Origin: Oopsacas minuta
Taxonomy: Eukaryota; Porifera; Hexactinellida; Lyssacinosida; Leucopsacidae
Length of the DNA stretch: 64,000 bases
Reading direction: 5' to 3'
Assembly (NCBI GenBank): GCA_024704765.1
Contig: JAKMXF010000317.1
Span: forward strand, 1 to 64,000
Shown here: positions 1 through 11,309 of the stretch, piece by piece
Numbering within the stretch: the first letter of the stretch is position 1
How the letters are laid out: each line of letters begins with the position of its first letter
Notes under the pieces: generated by a model
What the model was told of the DNA's origin: nothing
The model's input: only the letters and a program-made list of their open reading frames with translations
The model's database searches: none
Made by a program: the position numbers and the translations under genes

Positions 1-884
1 CCTTTGGGTATCACTCAACAATTCTATCTTTGCGTTATACAAATGTCATAAGCTCCTGAATTATATCCAAAATATTCAACCAGATTGTTCTAGAGTTTTT
101 GAGTTATAACATGATATTTTTGTGATAGAATTGGTGAAACACCCTGTGGTTATTTTCATATTATCTTGTTGTATATTTGGCACCTCACATGTATAGTAAT
201 AATTTACTGCTAACAACAAAGCTTGTAAGAAACTAATTTTCCATTTGTTTCATGGCTGCTGATTACCAACTACACTAGTAGTACTTAAGCAATGAATATA
301 CTACTGTGTTTATTTTCAAAATTACAAATGTCCATTAATACTGAACACCGTGAAAGGAAGTTTGGGAGATTTCCAAAGCTCTAATTTGTACTATCTAGAT
401 TACTTAATTGAGTGTTATTATTCATGTATTCATATCATTAATCCCCCCTGAAATACCAGCTTCCGAAGCCCTTGCCTACCAATGAGGGACTGGGCCAGGA
501 CATCCTGGTATTGTATAAGAAATCATTAATTTCACCAATCAAATCGCTATAATAGGACGCCCATCAGTCCGAAATTATGTAGCGTTTTTCGAATCGAGTT
601 TAAACAGCTAGTCATTAGTTCGAATTTCTTTTCCGAACATGTATGAATATTCAACAGAATTTCTGCAACCCTGGTTGTCATCCCAGCGTTTTACACTTCC
701 TATTAACGTTTTCTGTAAAGTTGTACAGGATATCCGGTTCTAATCCAGTATCTGGCTAAATATTTGGTGAGGTTAGTGAAAACTCACGGTTCGATTGTGA
801 AATGTAAGATTTTGTGTTAGTTTTCTATGAAATACCAAGGATATGTATTTAATGTAGCCCTAATCAGTGTTTCTCTACCTTATT
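1..884. other. No gene seen
   Basis: AT-rich sequence with stops in all frames. I see no exon with plausible splice sites, no RNA gene and no clear repeat boundary before the inverted-repeat arm that begins near 885. Confidence 0.5.
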
Positions 885-2137
885 CGAACTTGAGGCCTTA
901 TGTATAATAGGCTACGTAACAACCTCATTTGTCGCACAGCTCATTAGAGGAAATATTTATGGCCCGAATCAAACTTTCATGACAGTGGAGTCGCTTATGA
1001 CTTTACTCATGTATTTTTGGATAGAATTTTCACACATTCTGAGGTTGTTCTTCACAACAATAATTCATTTTTGGGAATATGTGGTAGGAGGTTCACTAAA
1101 TTCTTCAATATTATTTAAGTCCCACTTGTGAGGTGTGAATTCAACTATTTGTAAACCCGAGGTGTTAAAGGTTACTAGAAATATATCTTCAAAACAATTT
1201 TGTTATATGTCAGTGTAATTTTGGTGGCATGCTCATAACGTTCTGAGTCACATCAGTTGAGGGTAATCTGACACTTCGTCCCCAAAAAATGAATTCTCAC
1301 TGAGGGTATTGTATCAGAGATATTTGTCATATAGAAGGAATTTTCGGACTTTTCTTACTTTATTTAAGAATTTACAATTGGATTAGTGTCAAGATTTGCC
1401 ATGGGGTTGCTCGAATATCTGATCAGCCCTGGTTGTTGGTCAGGGTCTTTGGAAGCGATATCTGGTTGATGTAGGACAAATTAATTATTGCTTATAATTG
1501 TTGTATTTGGAATTTTTCTCACTATTTTGTATTGGTACATGCGCCAATACGACAACCGCAAGCATTCCATACTTGTACATTTTAATTACTCAGAACACAA
1601 TGAGATAATATGTTCACCCCTTTTTTGAATCTATTATAGTAGTTACTAGCAAGACTAAACAAAAGACAAAAATGTGTTTGTCTGCCCATACAGAATCCAT
1701 TTAATTATTAGTTATTAACAACGCTAAACAAAGACATATTTGTATGTAATAATTTAATACCTAAAATATCCAGGGAATTTTCGAAGCGATGAAATGCCCG
1801 GCGACTACTGATGATTTTTACCCAAAAACGGGCTCATTGGACTGTTTTGTTGAATTTGGCTGGAAATTTGCCAAAAATTCATTTCATTGTGTTAGAATTG
1901 TATTTTTCTGTTGATTTTGTCACTTAAACTGGGATCCTTGATTGGATGAATTTTCAATAACTGGGAAATATTTCCAGTTATTGACATTGGAATACTGTCA
2001 ATATTCAATTTGAATTAATTCCATCATTTTGTGCTTCTAATTAGGATTTTTACGTCCAAAATTGAAAAATTGTTATTATTTTTAGGGCAGCTCCTATAGG
2101 AAGATGACCCAAAGGCTTGGACGATGTGTGACGTCCG

Positions 2138-2155
2138 TACGCACGATCGTGCGTA
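2138..2155. repeat. 18-bp perfect palindrome
   Basis: TACGCACGATCGTGCGTA is a perfect, GC-richer palindrome in AT-rich surroundings. No function can be assigned. Confidence 0.4.
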
Positions 2156-2429
2156 ATCTAGCAGTCCCATTTATTTGAAATTTCCATACATGTACACTTT
2201 TGGTCGGATTAGCACCTCGGATATGAATTTTTTCTAAAGTTTAATATTTCTTACCTTTTGGTGATTAATCATATTTTCACCTTTCTATGTGTAATACAAA
2301 AGCAAGCTGGATATTAGGTTTCAACATGTTGTCAGGGGTAATTGGGTGCGTAGAGTCCGATTTTGAGAATTTCAGAGTCTGAAAGTTACAAATTCACAGA
2401 TTTATCATATCAGTAATCATATTTTCACA

Positions 2430-2840
2430 CCTTGTTGCACACAGTAAGAACTTATGGCATAATCATGTATTTGTACATAGAATTTTCATACTTTCTGAGG
2501 TTGTTCCTCAATACAAATGATCCACTTTTGGATATAATGCCAACTCCAATTTCAATTGTCGGCTATGATTGAACACTTAAGCAACATATTTTGGGGTGTT
2601 AACTTGAAGCTAACGGCCACAATTTTGATTTAATCCAATTTTTTACGGATATTCATGATCAGTTTAAAATTTCCCGTCGTTCAAGTGATCACTGCAACAC
2701 TTTTCTCCATAGCAACGCAAAATTTCTTCAGGAATGTGATAAGATTCCATCTCAAAATTTGTCCTAACCCTGTCGAGTGACCCCTTATTCGACGCCGCCG
2801 CACTACTAGCTGAGTCTAATTATATGCGTATTAGCTCTCT
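2430..2840. repeat. Dispersed repeat copy shared with neighbouring elements
   Basis: The first part (2440-2530) matches the arm core at 990-1090. The second part (2600-2830) matches the arm of the fold-back element at 4440-4630, including the block ending in GACGCCGC and GCTGAGTCTA. It is a mosaic of two repeat families, non-coding in all frames. Confidence 0.5.
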
Positions 2841-3477
2841 AACTTGTCATTTGACGCAACGTTGCTAAATTGTCATATTTTCAATGTACTTACTATGTAT
2901 TCGTATGTGTCACTGATATTTGATACCTTTTTCTTTACATATTGTTTTGATTTAAATAATATGAATAATCATTAGAGTATTAGACTATACTGAATTTCAG
3001 TTCTCAACATTGAATTATCCCCTCTAGGTTGGATTTGCGGCCCCCTAAAATAGTCCTGAACCATTTCCCATTATAATGACTTCTGTATTGCGGCTACCTG
3101 CTCTACGCGGCCAGTGGCCACCATTATTAGGCTCTTGCTGACACTAAACCTGTCTACTAGGGTCACGACATCTATATACGGCAACTTCATTTTTCTAACG
3201 TCCATACATAAAGTTTACCTTTGACAAGTCCCTTGGGTGATGGCCATTATTAACTACTGCCCTGTATTATCTTACATAACAGTCACTTGTCTCAATGGTA
3301 AACTTTTCTAGACAACTGGCGCTGGCATGAACCTCAAATTACTACCACGTATTTCCAAAAATGAATTATTGTTGTTGGAGGACAACCTCAGAAAGTGTGT
3401 AAAATATACTAAAAATGCCTGATTAAAGCCATAAGCGACTCCACTATCATGAAAGTTTTTTTTCGGGCCATAAATCT

Positions 3478-3905
3478 ATATTATTAAATCTCAATTGTTG
3501 TTTGTTTGTTTGTTTGTTTGTTTGTCCGTTGTCGAGGAAGGATTTACGTTATGCAATTTTGAAATTGTCGCATAACTATGTATTTATCGTGTTTATCAAG
3601 GAAGTAAATAGAATTCAATAAAACTTCACTAAATATATCGAACATGCGGAATCCTATTTTCACTTTTGGATTAATCATATGGAAATTTCTTGTTGTTTTT
3701 ATGAACATATAAAGTAAACAAATTTCAAAATTGAGGTAGAATCATACTTTCAACAACTATACTGGTATACTCAAGTATACTGAGTCTGAATATTTTCAAC
3801 AACATCAATATTATTAAATCTCAATTGTTGTTTGTTTGTTTGTCCGTTGAATACCTCGAGGCGCAATGCGACGAGTTCATCGCGAAGCGACGAGCCTTTG
3901 TTCGT
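3478..3905 (+). repeat. R1 repeat, copy 1 (short non-autonomous element with terminal hairpin)
   Basis: This belongs to a family of about 430-490 bp seen three times in the window (also 12490-12935 and 28777-29262). The 5' end carries CTCAATTGTTGTTTG followed by a (TTTG)n run. Internal blocks shared by the copies are AAGTAAATAGAATTCAAT and TTTTGGATTAATCATAT. The 3' end is an unusually GC-rich block (GCGCAAT, GAGTTCATCGCGAAGCGACG) ending in an inverted repeat around ACGAGCC. This copy lacks an internal segment and contains a second, fused start-end piece at 3807-3895. No ORF, no tRNA-like promoter boxes and no poly(A) tail were seen, so a SINE is unlikely; a Helitron/helentron-type derivative or a MITE is possible. 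Confidence 0.6.
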
Positions 3906-4368
3906 ATTTCCTCTAATGAGCTGTACGACAAATTAGGTACATAAAGGCCTCACAAATGATTATGAATTTTGGACCAGGGATGCACGATCCGACCAAAGTG
4001 AAATTTACCGAATATGTCGCCTACTAATTATCATATACAAAACCTTGTGGGGCCACCACAAGTGTTAAGTCAGCGTGATATATGAGCATAACTCAACACT
4101 TTAAAAATTCTGTCAATTCTCAATCAATCCACCTGCAATTTGGTCACTACCTTTGTCTAGAGTGGTGCTTTCCTACATTCAATAATTATTCCCTATCACA
4201 CCTACTCTTGCCACAATGACAAATTTGTAATACTAAATCCTCATATAGTCAGGGCTGTTCGCTGAAACCGTGACAAGTCGGGTAAAAGCACCAAATTACG
4301 TACAATGTTACAGTAGGGTGATGCTTGAACCTTTAGAAGGGGAACCAGATCAGGGGTGTGAGGCACAA

Positions 4369-5138
4369 TCTGTTTTATGTGCCACTTTAGACACATTTTG
4401 AAGATGTTTACATGCATATAACCCATCCAGTTTGAATCGAAACGAATTTGAATGTCAATATTAGTAATCAGCGAAAGATTTTTCGTCGTTTGAGTGGTCA
4501 CTCAAATATGTTACACAGGAATGTGGCCACACTATCCATTCTCAAAATTTATTCAAACCCTATCGAGTGATCCCTTGTTCGACGCCGCTAGCCTAGCTGA
4601 GTCTAGTTATGCTCATACAGACCCTCTAAATTATCTTTAAATACGAATTTTAGTTACAGCCCCATAGAACTAATACAAAATATGTGTGAGCCCCCTGGAT
4701 CGGTCCAATTTTTTGGAAAGTTCGGTGCCCCTGATTGAATCGCATTTGCTTAGAGACAAACGATATTCTATGTAGTGTGAAGTAAGTTGATTGTCTCAAA
4801 CTATCACATTTATTGGTTTGTGGCAATCAACCATAACATCTTATTCAAGATCATTTAGAGGGTCTGTATGTGCATAACTAGACTCTGCTAGCCTAGCGGC
4901 GTTGTACAAGGGGTCACTCGATAGGTTTAGGACAATTTGAGAATAAAATCTTGCCACATTCCTGAGATATTCTTGTGTTGTTATGGAAAAAATTTTCCAG
5001 AACATATTCGACTTAAGATATGTAAAATCTTTTGTTGATTACTAATATTGACACTAAAAAATCGTTTCGATTCTAACTGGATGAGTTATTTGCATGTAAC
5101 ACCTTCAAAATGTGTCTAAAGTGGCACATAAAACAAAA
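4369..5138. mobile_element. Fold-back element with about 275-bp inverted arms
   Basis: Arms 4369-4642 and 4844-5138 are reverse complements of each other with moderate divergence. Landmarks are ATGTGCCACTTTAGACACAT at the outer end and AGACCCTCTAAAT at the inner end. About 200 bp of unique sequence separates them. No transposase frame is present, so it is non-autonomous. Part of the arm is repeated at 2600-2830. No target duplication is visible at the outer ends. Confidence 0.65.
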
Positions 5139-5380
5139 ATCCAACGATTCTATAGTGGGATTTCCAATTTAGTATTAGGTTTCTATGAAATGACCTGGAA
5201 TTATGCAGTATTTGTAGACCCAAAATCGTGAGAGTTGAGAGAACTGAATTTGTCCAAGCCTAATTCCAGCTCAACTGGCGAGCATTCTTCGAAAGTGCTG
5301 CCAATATATATATATCTCAGGGCCAGATTAGTACCATAGTAGGCCTGACGCACTTGTTTTACTAAGATTTACTTATATAA

Positions 5381-5537
5381 GACTTACACTCGGCGAATAC
5401 TTACTATCTCTTTCATACAAAAAATTAGTTCCCATTCATTTTAATACAATTCTTATTTGTATATGACGTATACTATGATAGTAGGTATGTATTCATTTGT
5501 GTTTCCCGAAGGGGTACGTCTTATCCGAGTTCCATAG
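5381..5537. mobile_element. Pogo-type MITE, decayed copy
   Basis: It aligns along its length with the intact MITE at 20113-20281. The 3' end, GTTTCCCGAAGGGG followed by ACGTCTTATCCGAG, is the same, while the first 40 bp of the 5' TIR are missing or diverged. Confidence 0.55.
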
Positions 5538-5678
5538 TATGTCTTTAGGCCCCTTACTTTCATGGCCACTAACCTTTCGTAGGCCTGAAGAACAGTGTCT
5601 CTAGTGCCCTATGGATAATACTGCCCTGATATAACGCCGATGCCTGGACCTATTATTCTAAGCTTTTCACTTGTTTAG

Positions 5679-5999
5679 GTAGTTCATACACGGAAAGATT
5701 CTGTATGGACGAAGAAAGATGACATATCATATACTATTGCTACACGTACAGAGCAATTCAGGTGGGGCTACCTGGAAGTTGTAGCCAGAGGAACTAAGCC
5801 CACATCACTAAACAATGATTGGCTGATTTTCAACTTACAATCAGGTTCTGTCGATGTATTCCTCGATTCAGAATACATCACAACATTGAATTCCTTAGGG
5901 AATTCAGTACTGGTACCTCCAGGATCAACCTATGAATTTAGGAATATAACTGGACAAAGTTGTTTCCTCACGTACACAATCATTATACCTATGCTGTAG
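5679..5999 (+). CDS. Terminal exon, cupin-like domain resembling CENP-C/Mif2 C-terminus
   Basis: A 107-codon open exon starts after a good acceptor (TTCACTTGTTTAG) and ends at TAG 5997-5999. The translation has a short charged start (VVHTRKDSVWTKK) and then a pattern typical of a cupin barrel: FRWGYLEVVARGTK, a run of alternating hydrophobics (LIFNLQSGSVDVFL), then VLVPPGSTYEFRN and a hydrophobic strand before the stop. The order of a glycine-turn strand, a V.V strand, 'VPPG..Y...N' and a final strand matches the C-terminal dimerisation cupin of CENP-C, the inner-kinetochore protein that binds CENP-A nucleosomes. The assignment rests on fold-pattern recognition only. The CENP-C signature motif is not in this exon, and no upstream exon was found in the preceding 5.6 kb, so this could be the end of another cupin protein or an isolated relic. 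Confidence 0.45.
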   Translation, partial: VVHTRKDSVWTKKDDISYTIATRTEQFRWGYLEVVARGTKPTSLNNDWLIFNLQSGSVDVFLDSEYITTLNSLGNSVLVPPGSTYEFRNITGQSCFLTYTIIIPML

Positions 6000-6026
6000 T
6001 ACTTTGTTTGTTATTATCAGTTAATT

Positions 6027-6046
6027 CAGTGCTTCTCAACCAGGGG
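6027..6046 (+). repeat. Solitary hAT-like terminal sequence
   Basis: CAGTGCTTCTCAACCAGGGG resembles the hAT (Charlie-type) TIR seen intact at 44383. No matching inverted end follows within the next few hundred bases, so only one terminus is supported. Confidence 0.35.
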
Positions 6047-6351
6047 GATATCCTCCCATTGGGGGGGGGGGATGGCAATACCGAAGAGGGGGGATACATA
6101 TTCGGAGAGAACCATCTATACCTGGGGTGTGCGTAAATAATTTAGTCAGAGGAGGCTCTTCGCTATCGCTACTTATTTTACATCTTTGTATTCAATTCCT
6201 CGCTCTTTTATAAAGCCATTTGCATCACACGTCGATATAGTTAGTACTCAGATATCATTATTGTTAATACTTTGTAAGGGTTCGAAAAGATGGCATGCAT
6301 CTGACAAATATAAATTGCTTTTGTATGACAATAAATACTATGTATTCAATT

Positions 6352-7030
6352 CAGGGGCGGCGCTAGCTTCATTTCTCTAGAGGGGCACAAGGGGAGCTGA
6401 ACAACCAAGAGGGGGACAACTTAGTTTAAAATAGAGTTACATACGGACCACCCGACAGACCAGTCCCTACTGTTCTAATCTTCTGAGTAGTAATAATACT
6501 TATATACATACTTTTAGATTAGCGTCTCCAAAAATAATGAATAATAATTTATAGTCACCACTTACAATATTTAATGAAATGTGTCTAAGAAATTCCCCTT
6601 CAATAATCCAACGAAAAAATATGGCACCAGAGTACTAAATCACAGACGATATATATTTATACGCTAAATGTGTATATTAATATTTTGACGCATGAATACT
6701 CTAGAATATTTAAAATTTACTTATGGCGAACTTTTTTGTTCCTACCTCCAATAAGAGGATGTGCATTAATAAGCCTCCTGGGCCAGATGACCTTAGCCAG
6801 GATCTAGATTGCCAACCAATGCAACCAATTCTTGTTAATTTCCCTACCACAGATGGTCGTAAGTTTCAGCCCACCTGGTATGAAAAACATAATTGGCTGG
6901 AATACTCCCCATCTTAATGAAAATTCGTACGATATAACAATACCCATGCGACCCTAAGCTGTTGCATGATTTTTGTCAGGGGGGAGGGGGGGGGCAGTTG
7001 CCCCCACTCAGTATGCTGGCGCCGCCACTG
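6352..7030 (+). mobile_element. hAT element, internally deleted, with 8-bp target duplication
   Basis: The termini are CAGGGGCGGCGCTAGC and the inverted counterpart of GCTGGCGCCGCCACTG. They are flanked by a perfect 8-bp duplication, ATTCAATT (6344-6351 and 7031-7038), the hallmark of hAT insertion. The 679-bp body holds only the N-terminal part of a transposase, so this is a deletion derivative. A G-rich run sits just inside the right end. Confidence 0.85.
6723..6917 (+). pseudogene. hAT transposase N-terminal fragment (TTF-type zinc finger)
   Basis: A 64-codon frame contains GPDDLSQDLDCQPMQP and then FQPTWYEKHNWLEYSPS. This is the entry segment of the TTF-type zinc finger in ZMYM/hAT transposases, whose consensus has F...WY....WLEYS followed by a cysteine cluster. 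The cysteines, the DDE core and the dimerisation domain are absent because the element is deleted. It lies wholly inside the hAT relic at 6352-7030. Confidence 0.65.
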
Positions 7031-7547
7031 ATTCAATTGTGAATACGTAATCGATGTGTGAATTCCAATAATGTGAATAATATGGCATCCAATCGCTTTC
7101 GGACGTTCCATCAATCCCTAAATACCTGCTAACCCCGATGGGTATATCACTGGAAGATATGATGGACTTAGACAACATACTAGTAAAGGGGCTGATATTT
7201 ACAGGCAAATGAGGAGGCAAAAATTTTGGTTATAGTAACGAACGCGGAAATGTGGGATTTTGTTATTTGTATATATCCATGGTTCAGCAATACATAATCT
7301 TAGTTCCAATTTATAGTTCCATTTTGTAGTCATAGTTCTGAGAAATTAGATTGTAACACTTACAGATGTCCTTCTCCTCTCTACAACATTCCATCGTCTC
7401 TTCCTAGATATGGAACTAACAACTTAATACCTGAATATTTTAGTTCCAGATTGTACTGTCAGTCATAGTTGTACTCCGAATACTGTAAGTTGTTTGTTTG
7501 TCTATTTTGTTTACTTGTTTGTTTGTTAATTTTCTTGTTTATTGTAG

Positions 7548-8839
7548 GAGATATCATCTATGGCAGATGTAGCTATAGCAGATAGTGGCATTAGTGGTGT
7601 TAAGACAGACACATATGCTCCTTCATTACTATATCATCACGATAATAATAATAATAATAATAATAAACAAGGTGTGATATACAAATACAATTTGTCCTGT
7701 CTAATTGTACGCTTTGGACACCATTGCCCATTTGTGGACAATTAGAGAGGACCCGCTGTGTTTACATTTATATGATTATTTCCATATTCATTTGTTGTTG
7801 ATTCTAGAAAGTTGTTTACGGAATCAGTTATCAACACAATCCTTGTAGAGTAATGACTCAAATGTGGTGAGTAAGCAACTTTTGTTAGATTCTTTTGCTG
7901 TTTCTTATTTATTATTCTATTTTTAGTATCAAATTGGTTTCTCTAAACAACAAACATTCGAATTTTCTGTTGTTGAAAGAATGTATGAAAATAACAACAA
8001 TGTAAGTAACTATTTCTTGATTTGGCTAATAATGTAATTAGGGAACATTCATATCTCAAATACATTCCGATCATTCATCTGGTTGCTATGATAAGCTCAG
8101 TCAAGGTGATAGAATATTAGAGGTAAATACACTATTATTTCACACCTAGATACATAATGGCATACTATATACCATATTCATAAACACCCCTCACCTGTCT
8201 CAAGGTGTTAAAATGTGGTATCGTACCAATAGAACAATGTATCTTGATAACACCTGTTAATGAATATTTCAAAATTACTAATTTTATGACGAATAATTAT
8301 TTACACAAAGAGTGTGTATTCACTGTCACTACCATCAAGTGACACCTCGTGCCACATATACCGGACACTTCTCGCACCTTGGACTGTTCCAATAAGTGTG
8401 ACAAAGGTGTTAGAATATTTATTTTTAGATTTATGGATTATGTTTGGAGAACTCAACTCAAGAAGAAACTATGAAATTATTTAATCTTGTAATTGTAAGT
8501 ATAGAATTGAAACTAAAGAAGGACAGTTGTTCACCCTTCTCTAACCCACATTTCACTTTTTATATGTATTTGTTGTTTGTTGTTTGTTGTATACTTCACA
8601 CTTCTCAATCATATTCATGTCTGGAATAATTATTTATTGATATTTGTATATTTCATATTTCTATAATTAGAACATTATTTACATCAACAAACACATACTT
8701 TAATTATTTGTGTATTTACTTATTCAATTCATTTGTTTGTTTGTTTGTTTAATTCACACAATTTTAGGCGCCATTTATGGTGTCAATAAAGTTCTATCCT
8801 CATTTTGTAATAAATATGAATATATTAGCAGTTGTATAA
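7548..8839 (+). CDS. PDZ-domain protein, 3' exons
   Basis: Four exons join in phase 0 and give one PDZ fold: 7927-8001, 8042-8122, 8429-8494 and 8768-8839 (TAA). All have consensus acceptors, and the first three have GTAAGT or GTAAAT donors. The joined reading has an IGFS carboxylate-loop-like start, FEFSVVERMYENNN, GTFISQIHSDHSSG, KLSQGDRILE, YGLCLENSTQEETMKLF and a final beta strand. This follows the order GFSV, G.FI..I, G.L..GDRIL and the helix after N-T-EE. PDZ domains bind C-terminal peptides of membrane or cytoskeletal partners. An additional likely exon starts at 7548 (ATATCATCTATGGCAGATGT) and carries an Asn repeat, but its junction to 7927 is not in phase and an intermediate exon near 7820-7867 is uncertain. 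The rest of the gene must lie upstream. The last 24 codons end in ILAVV. Confidence 0.6.
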
Positions 8840-9043
8840 TGAAACAATTATGTAGTTGTGTCGCTAATTGTGTCTATTATTAAGCCACATTATGAAACAC
8901 ATTACTTCACATAGAAAGTAATACTTACATTGAAAGTATAACTTAATTCTAATACAAATTCTAAAGAAGAGATATTTCTATAAAAGAACTGAAGACAACA
9001 TTTATAATAAATAAATATGCACTGAAGACAAAGAATATTTGAA

Positions 9044-10998
9044 ATGGCAACAAGCATGAGCCAGGTAACACCTTCTAAAGCTGATAAGATGTTGAAGAAG
9101 TGCGAGGAGAGAATAAAGGAAATTCTGTCCATTGACTTACAAGAAATTCGACATACCAAAATAATACAGGACTACAGGAATATTCTTGAGATACCAAATA
9201 TCCTCAATGAAATGGAGAGAATTACAGTGACATATAACGTAAACAAACCTCGTATGTGCCTTCACAGGTTATCAGCTCTCTACCAAGATTATGAATCTAT
9301 AATCTCGAGTATCATACGTCTTCTCCCTCTCAAAGATTCATTCCAGGAGCGATGCGACCAGCATTTACTTGAAATATCTTTACTAATTATCGATGACTAC
9401 CTTCCTATTGATATCAAAGACAGCCTCTACTACATAGAGAGGACTCTAGCAGAACCTTTCCTATACTCCTTAAACGGTCTCATCATGTGGAAGGAGACAG
9501 CTGAGATAAAGATTCATAAAATTCAGAAATTGCTATTCCCTGAACTCTCAAAACCAATCGAGAGTGTGATAGTAAAGAGATACGAATCTCTTAAGTTGAG
9601 ACTGAAGGCAGAGATCTTAAGGATGAGGACATATCCTATTCCAGAACCTTGGTGTTCAAAATGTATGACGGAGGGAATGACCCACTTGATTGATGGAGAA
9701 TTCATTTTCTATGTAGATCCTGAATTAGAGGAAGACATGAAACCAGTAAATCCATCCAAGAGGGACCTGCTTCCCGGGGGTATCACACGTCAGGAGTATG
9801 ACATGAGGTTACACAGACTCAATATGGAGTATGCGATAGCTAGAGTTGAGTTGAAAACCAGGAATGCAGATAGGATAGATGAGAAATGCAAAGACATGGA
9901 GGATTGGTATGCAGAGGTTGAGGAGAAAATGACTTTCACATTCAATGAACTATCTTTCCTGTACAGAGACGCTAAATCTCTAGAATATCTCGTCAGGAAG
10001 AATAAGGAGGATAAGTATTTGAAGATAATATATGATATAATACAAAGAAATATCCGTCACTATTACGACAACAGAATAGACATTCCTTCATTTGCTATCG
10101 ACACTGATAACGATCCCATGTTGATAGCTCCACCCAAAGAAGAGCGGAACATCCCTGTAGCATCTGGTGTTGATAGAGGTGGAGTTATATGTCACCAATT
10201 AAATACACCAGCTTGTATAATTGTGGTTAAGGATAACGTAATAGTAGCTGATAGATACGGTGATACAGTCACTCTCTATAGAGCTTGTGATCTTGCAGCT
10301 AGTTACTCGAATCATGATCCTCATTTAGCTGCTACTCCTCTATCACTGACATACTTCAAACAGTCCGTATTCTTGTGCTATACAAGTTTATTAGTACAAT
10401 TCAGCTTAATAAGTAGACATCCTCTGCCTATATCTCACATGAATCGTGAACACGGCATCTCAATACCACAGGCTTGTTGTACCTCCTCTAACAGTAAGCA
10501 TTTGTATGTGGGGACTCTTATGCCCAGTCTCATCCGTATGCATGTTAATCCTCTCCGTATAGAACAAAAATACCGACTCAATCCTATCCTGCATACCAAG
10601 ATACCTAACAGGTATCCATGGCTACAGGACATGAAGGCTGCTGAGAATGGTGTTATATGTTTCTTCACAGGATCTCCCTCTCTTCTACAACTATTCTCTC
10701 TAGAAGGAGTACTCATAAGGTCTATACTCACAGAGGATCAGATAGTAGGAGCATACAACTTCAACCTGTTCTATAATTTTATCATAGATGAATGGAGAAT
10801 ATACATTTGCGATTTCTGGGATAATTCCATCAAAGTGTTTGACTGGTTTGGTAAATTCATAGAAACAGTTTGTAAGACAGGACATGAACTGTGTCAAATA
10901 TTCCGTCCCTCTTGCATATTTATAGAAGACTCTGGCTATGTTACAGTTGGTGACATGAAAGAGGACAACTGTCTCAGAGGCTCTAATCTCCTGTCCCA

Positions 10999-11084
<86 letters not shown>

Positions 11085-11107
11085 TGTTGTTTATTTCTCA
11101 ATTATAG
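9044..11107 (+). CDS. Coiled-coil/NHL-repeat beta-propeller protein, single long exon
   Basis: An open frame from ATG 9044 encodes 687 residues. Residues 1 to about 370 are helical and charged (for example ADKMLKKCEERIKEIL) and probably coiled-coil. From about 378 the sequence turns into short repeats of the NHL/SMP-30 type, with CHQLNTPACIIVVKDNVIVA and, near the end, RIYICDFWDNSIKVFDWFG and GYVTVGDMKEDN, consistent with a beta-propeller. No RING or B-box is present, so it is not a full TRIM protein. The last part is read through a (TTA)n microsatellite as about 27 tyrosines and then ten residues to a stop. That tail is probably not native: either an intron begins near 11001, with a possible acceptor at about 11104 (TTTCTCAATTATAG), or the repeat expanded into the gene end. 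A related decayed copy lies antisense at 15146-16284. The PDZ gene ends 205 bp upstream on the same strand. Confidence 0.65.
11002..11084. repeat. (TTA)n microsatellite, about 28 units
   Basis: This is an uninterrupted TTA array at the 3' end of the NHL-type gene. Read on the plus strand it gives poly-Tyr or poly-Leu, and on the minus strand poly-Ile; only the first of these joins the gene frame. Confidence 0.95.
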
Positions 11108-11309
11108 TGATTAGTGTGTTTATACATTTTCTGAGTTATTCAGGGTACTATTTGATACCATGGGATCAATCAATTGGATACCTTTCTTCCTCTAATTTGG
11201 CTTTGCTGTTCACACCTTTAGAGATTCTGTCACCAAATTTGGTATGGATACTCGTAGTGACATCTAGTTGTGCACCTGACATTTGGAAACTTCTAATATG
11301 TATATTTTA

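Larger units (their letters stand above)
885..3955. repeat. Inverted-repeat pair (about 200-bp arms), 3-kb unit
   Basis: Positions 885-1092 reappear in reverse complement at 3338-3475 continued at 3898-3955; the shared stretches include the blocks ATTTGTCG.ACAGCTCATTAG and TCTGAGGTTGT. The right arm is interrupted by about 420 bp (3478-3897) that belongs to another repeat family (R1). A third, direct copy of the arm core lies at 2440-2530. No open frame lies between the arms. The unit may be a decayed DNA transposon or two unrelated MITE copies in opposite orientation; no target duplication was found. Confidence 0.5.

Noticed and set aside
7498-7545. (GTTT)n run as part of an R1 copy
   Set aside because: Only the simple repeat is shared; none of the R1 body blocks or the GC-rich end follow.
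10700-11101. Minus-strand frame with a poly-isoleucine run over the (TTA)n array
   Set aside because: It is the shadow of the NHL-type gene and the microsatellite; it has no domain pattern of its own.
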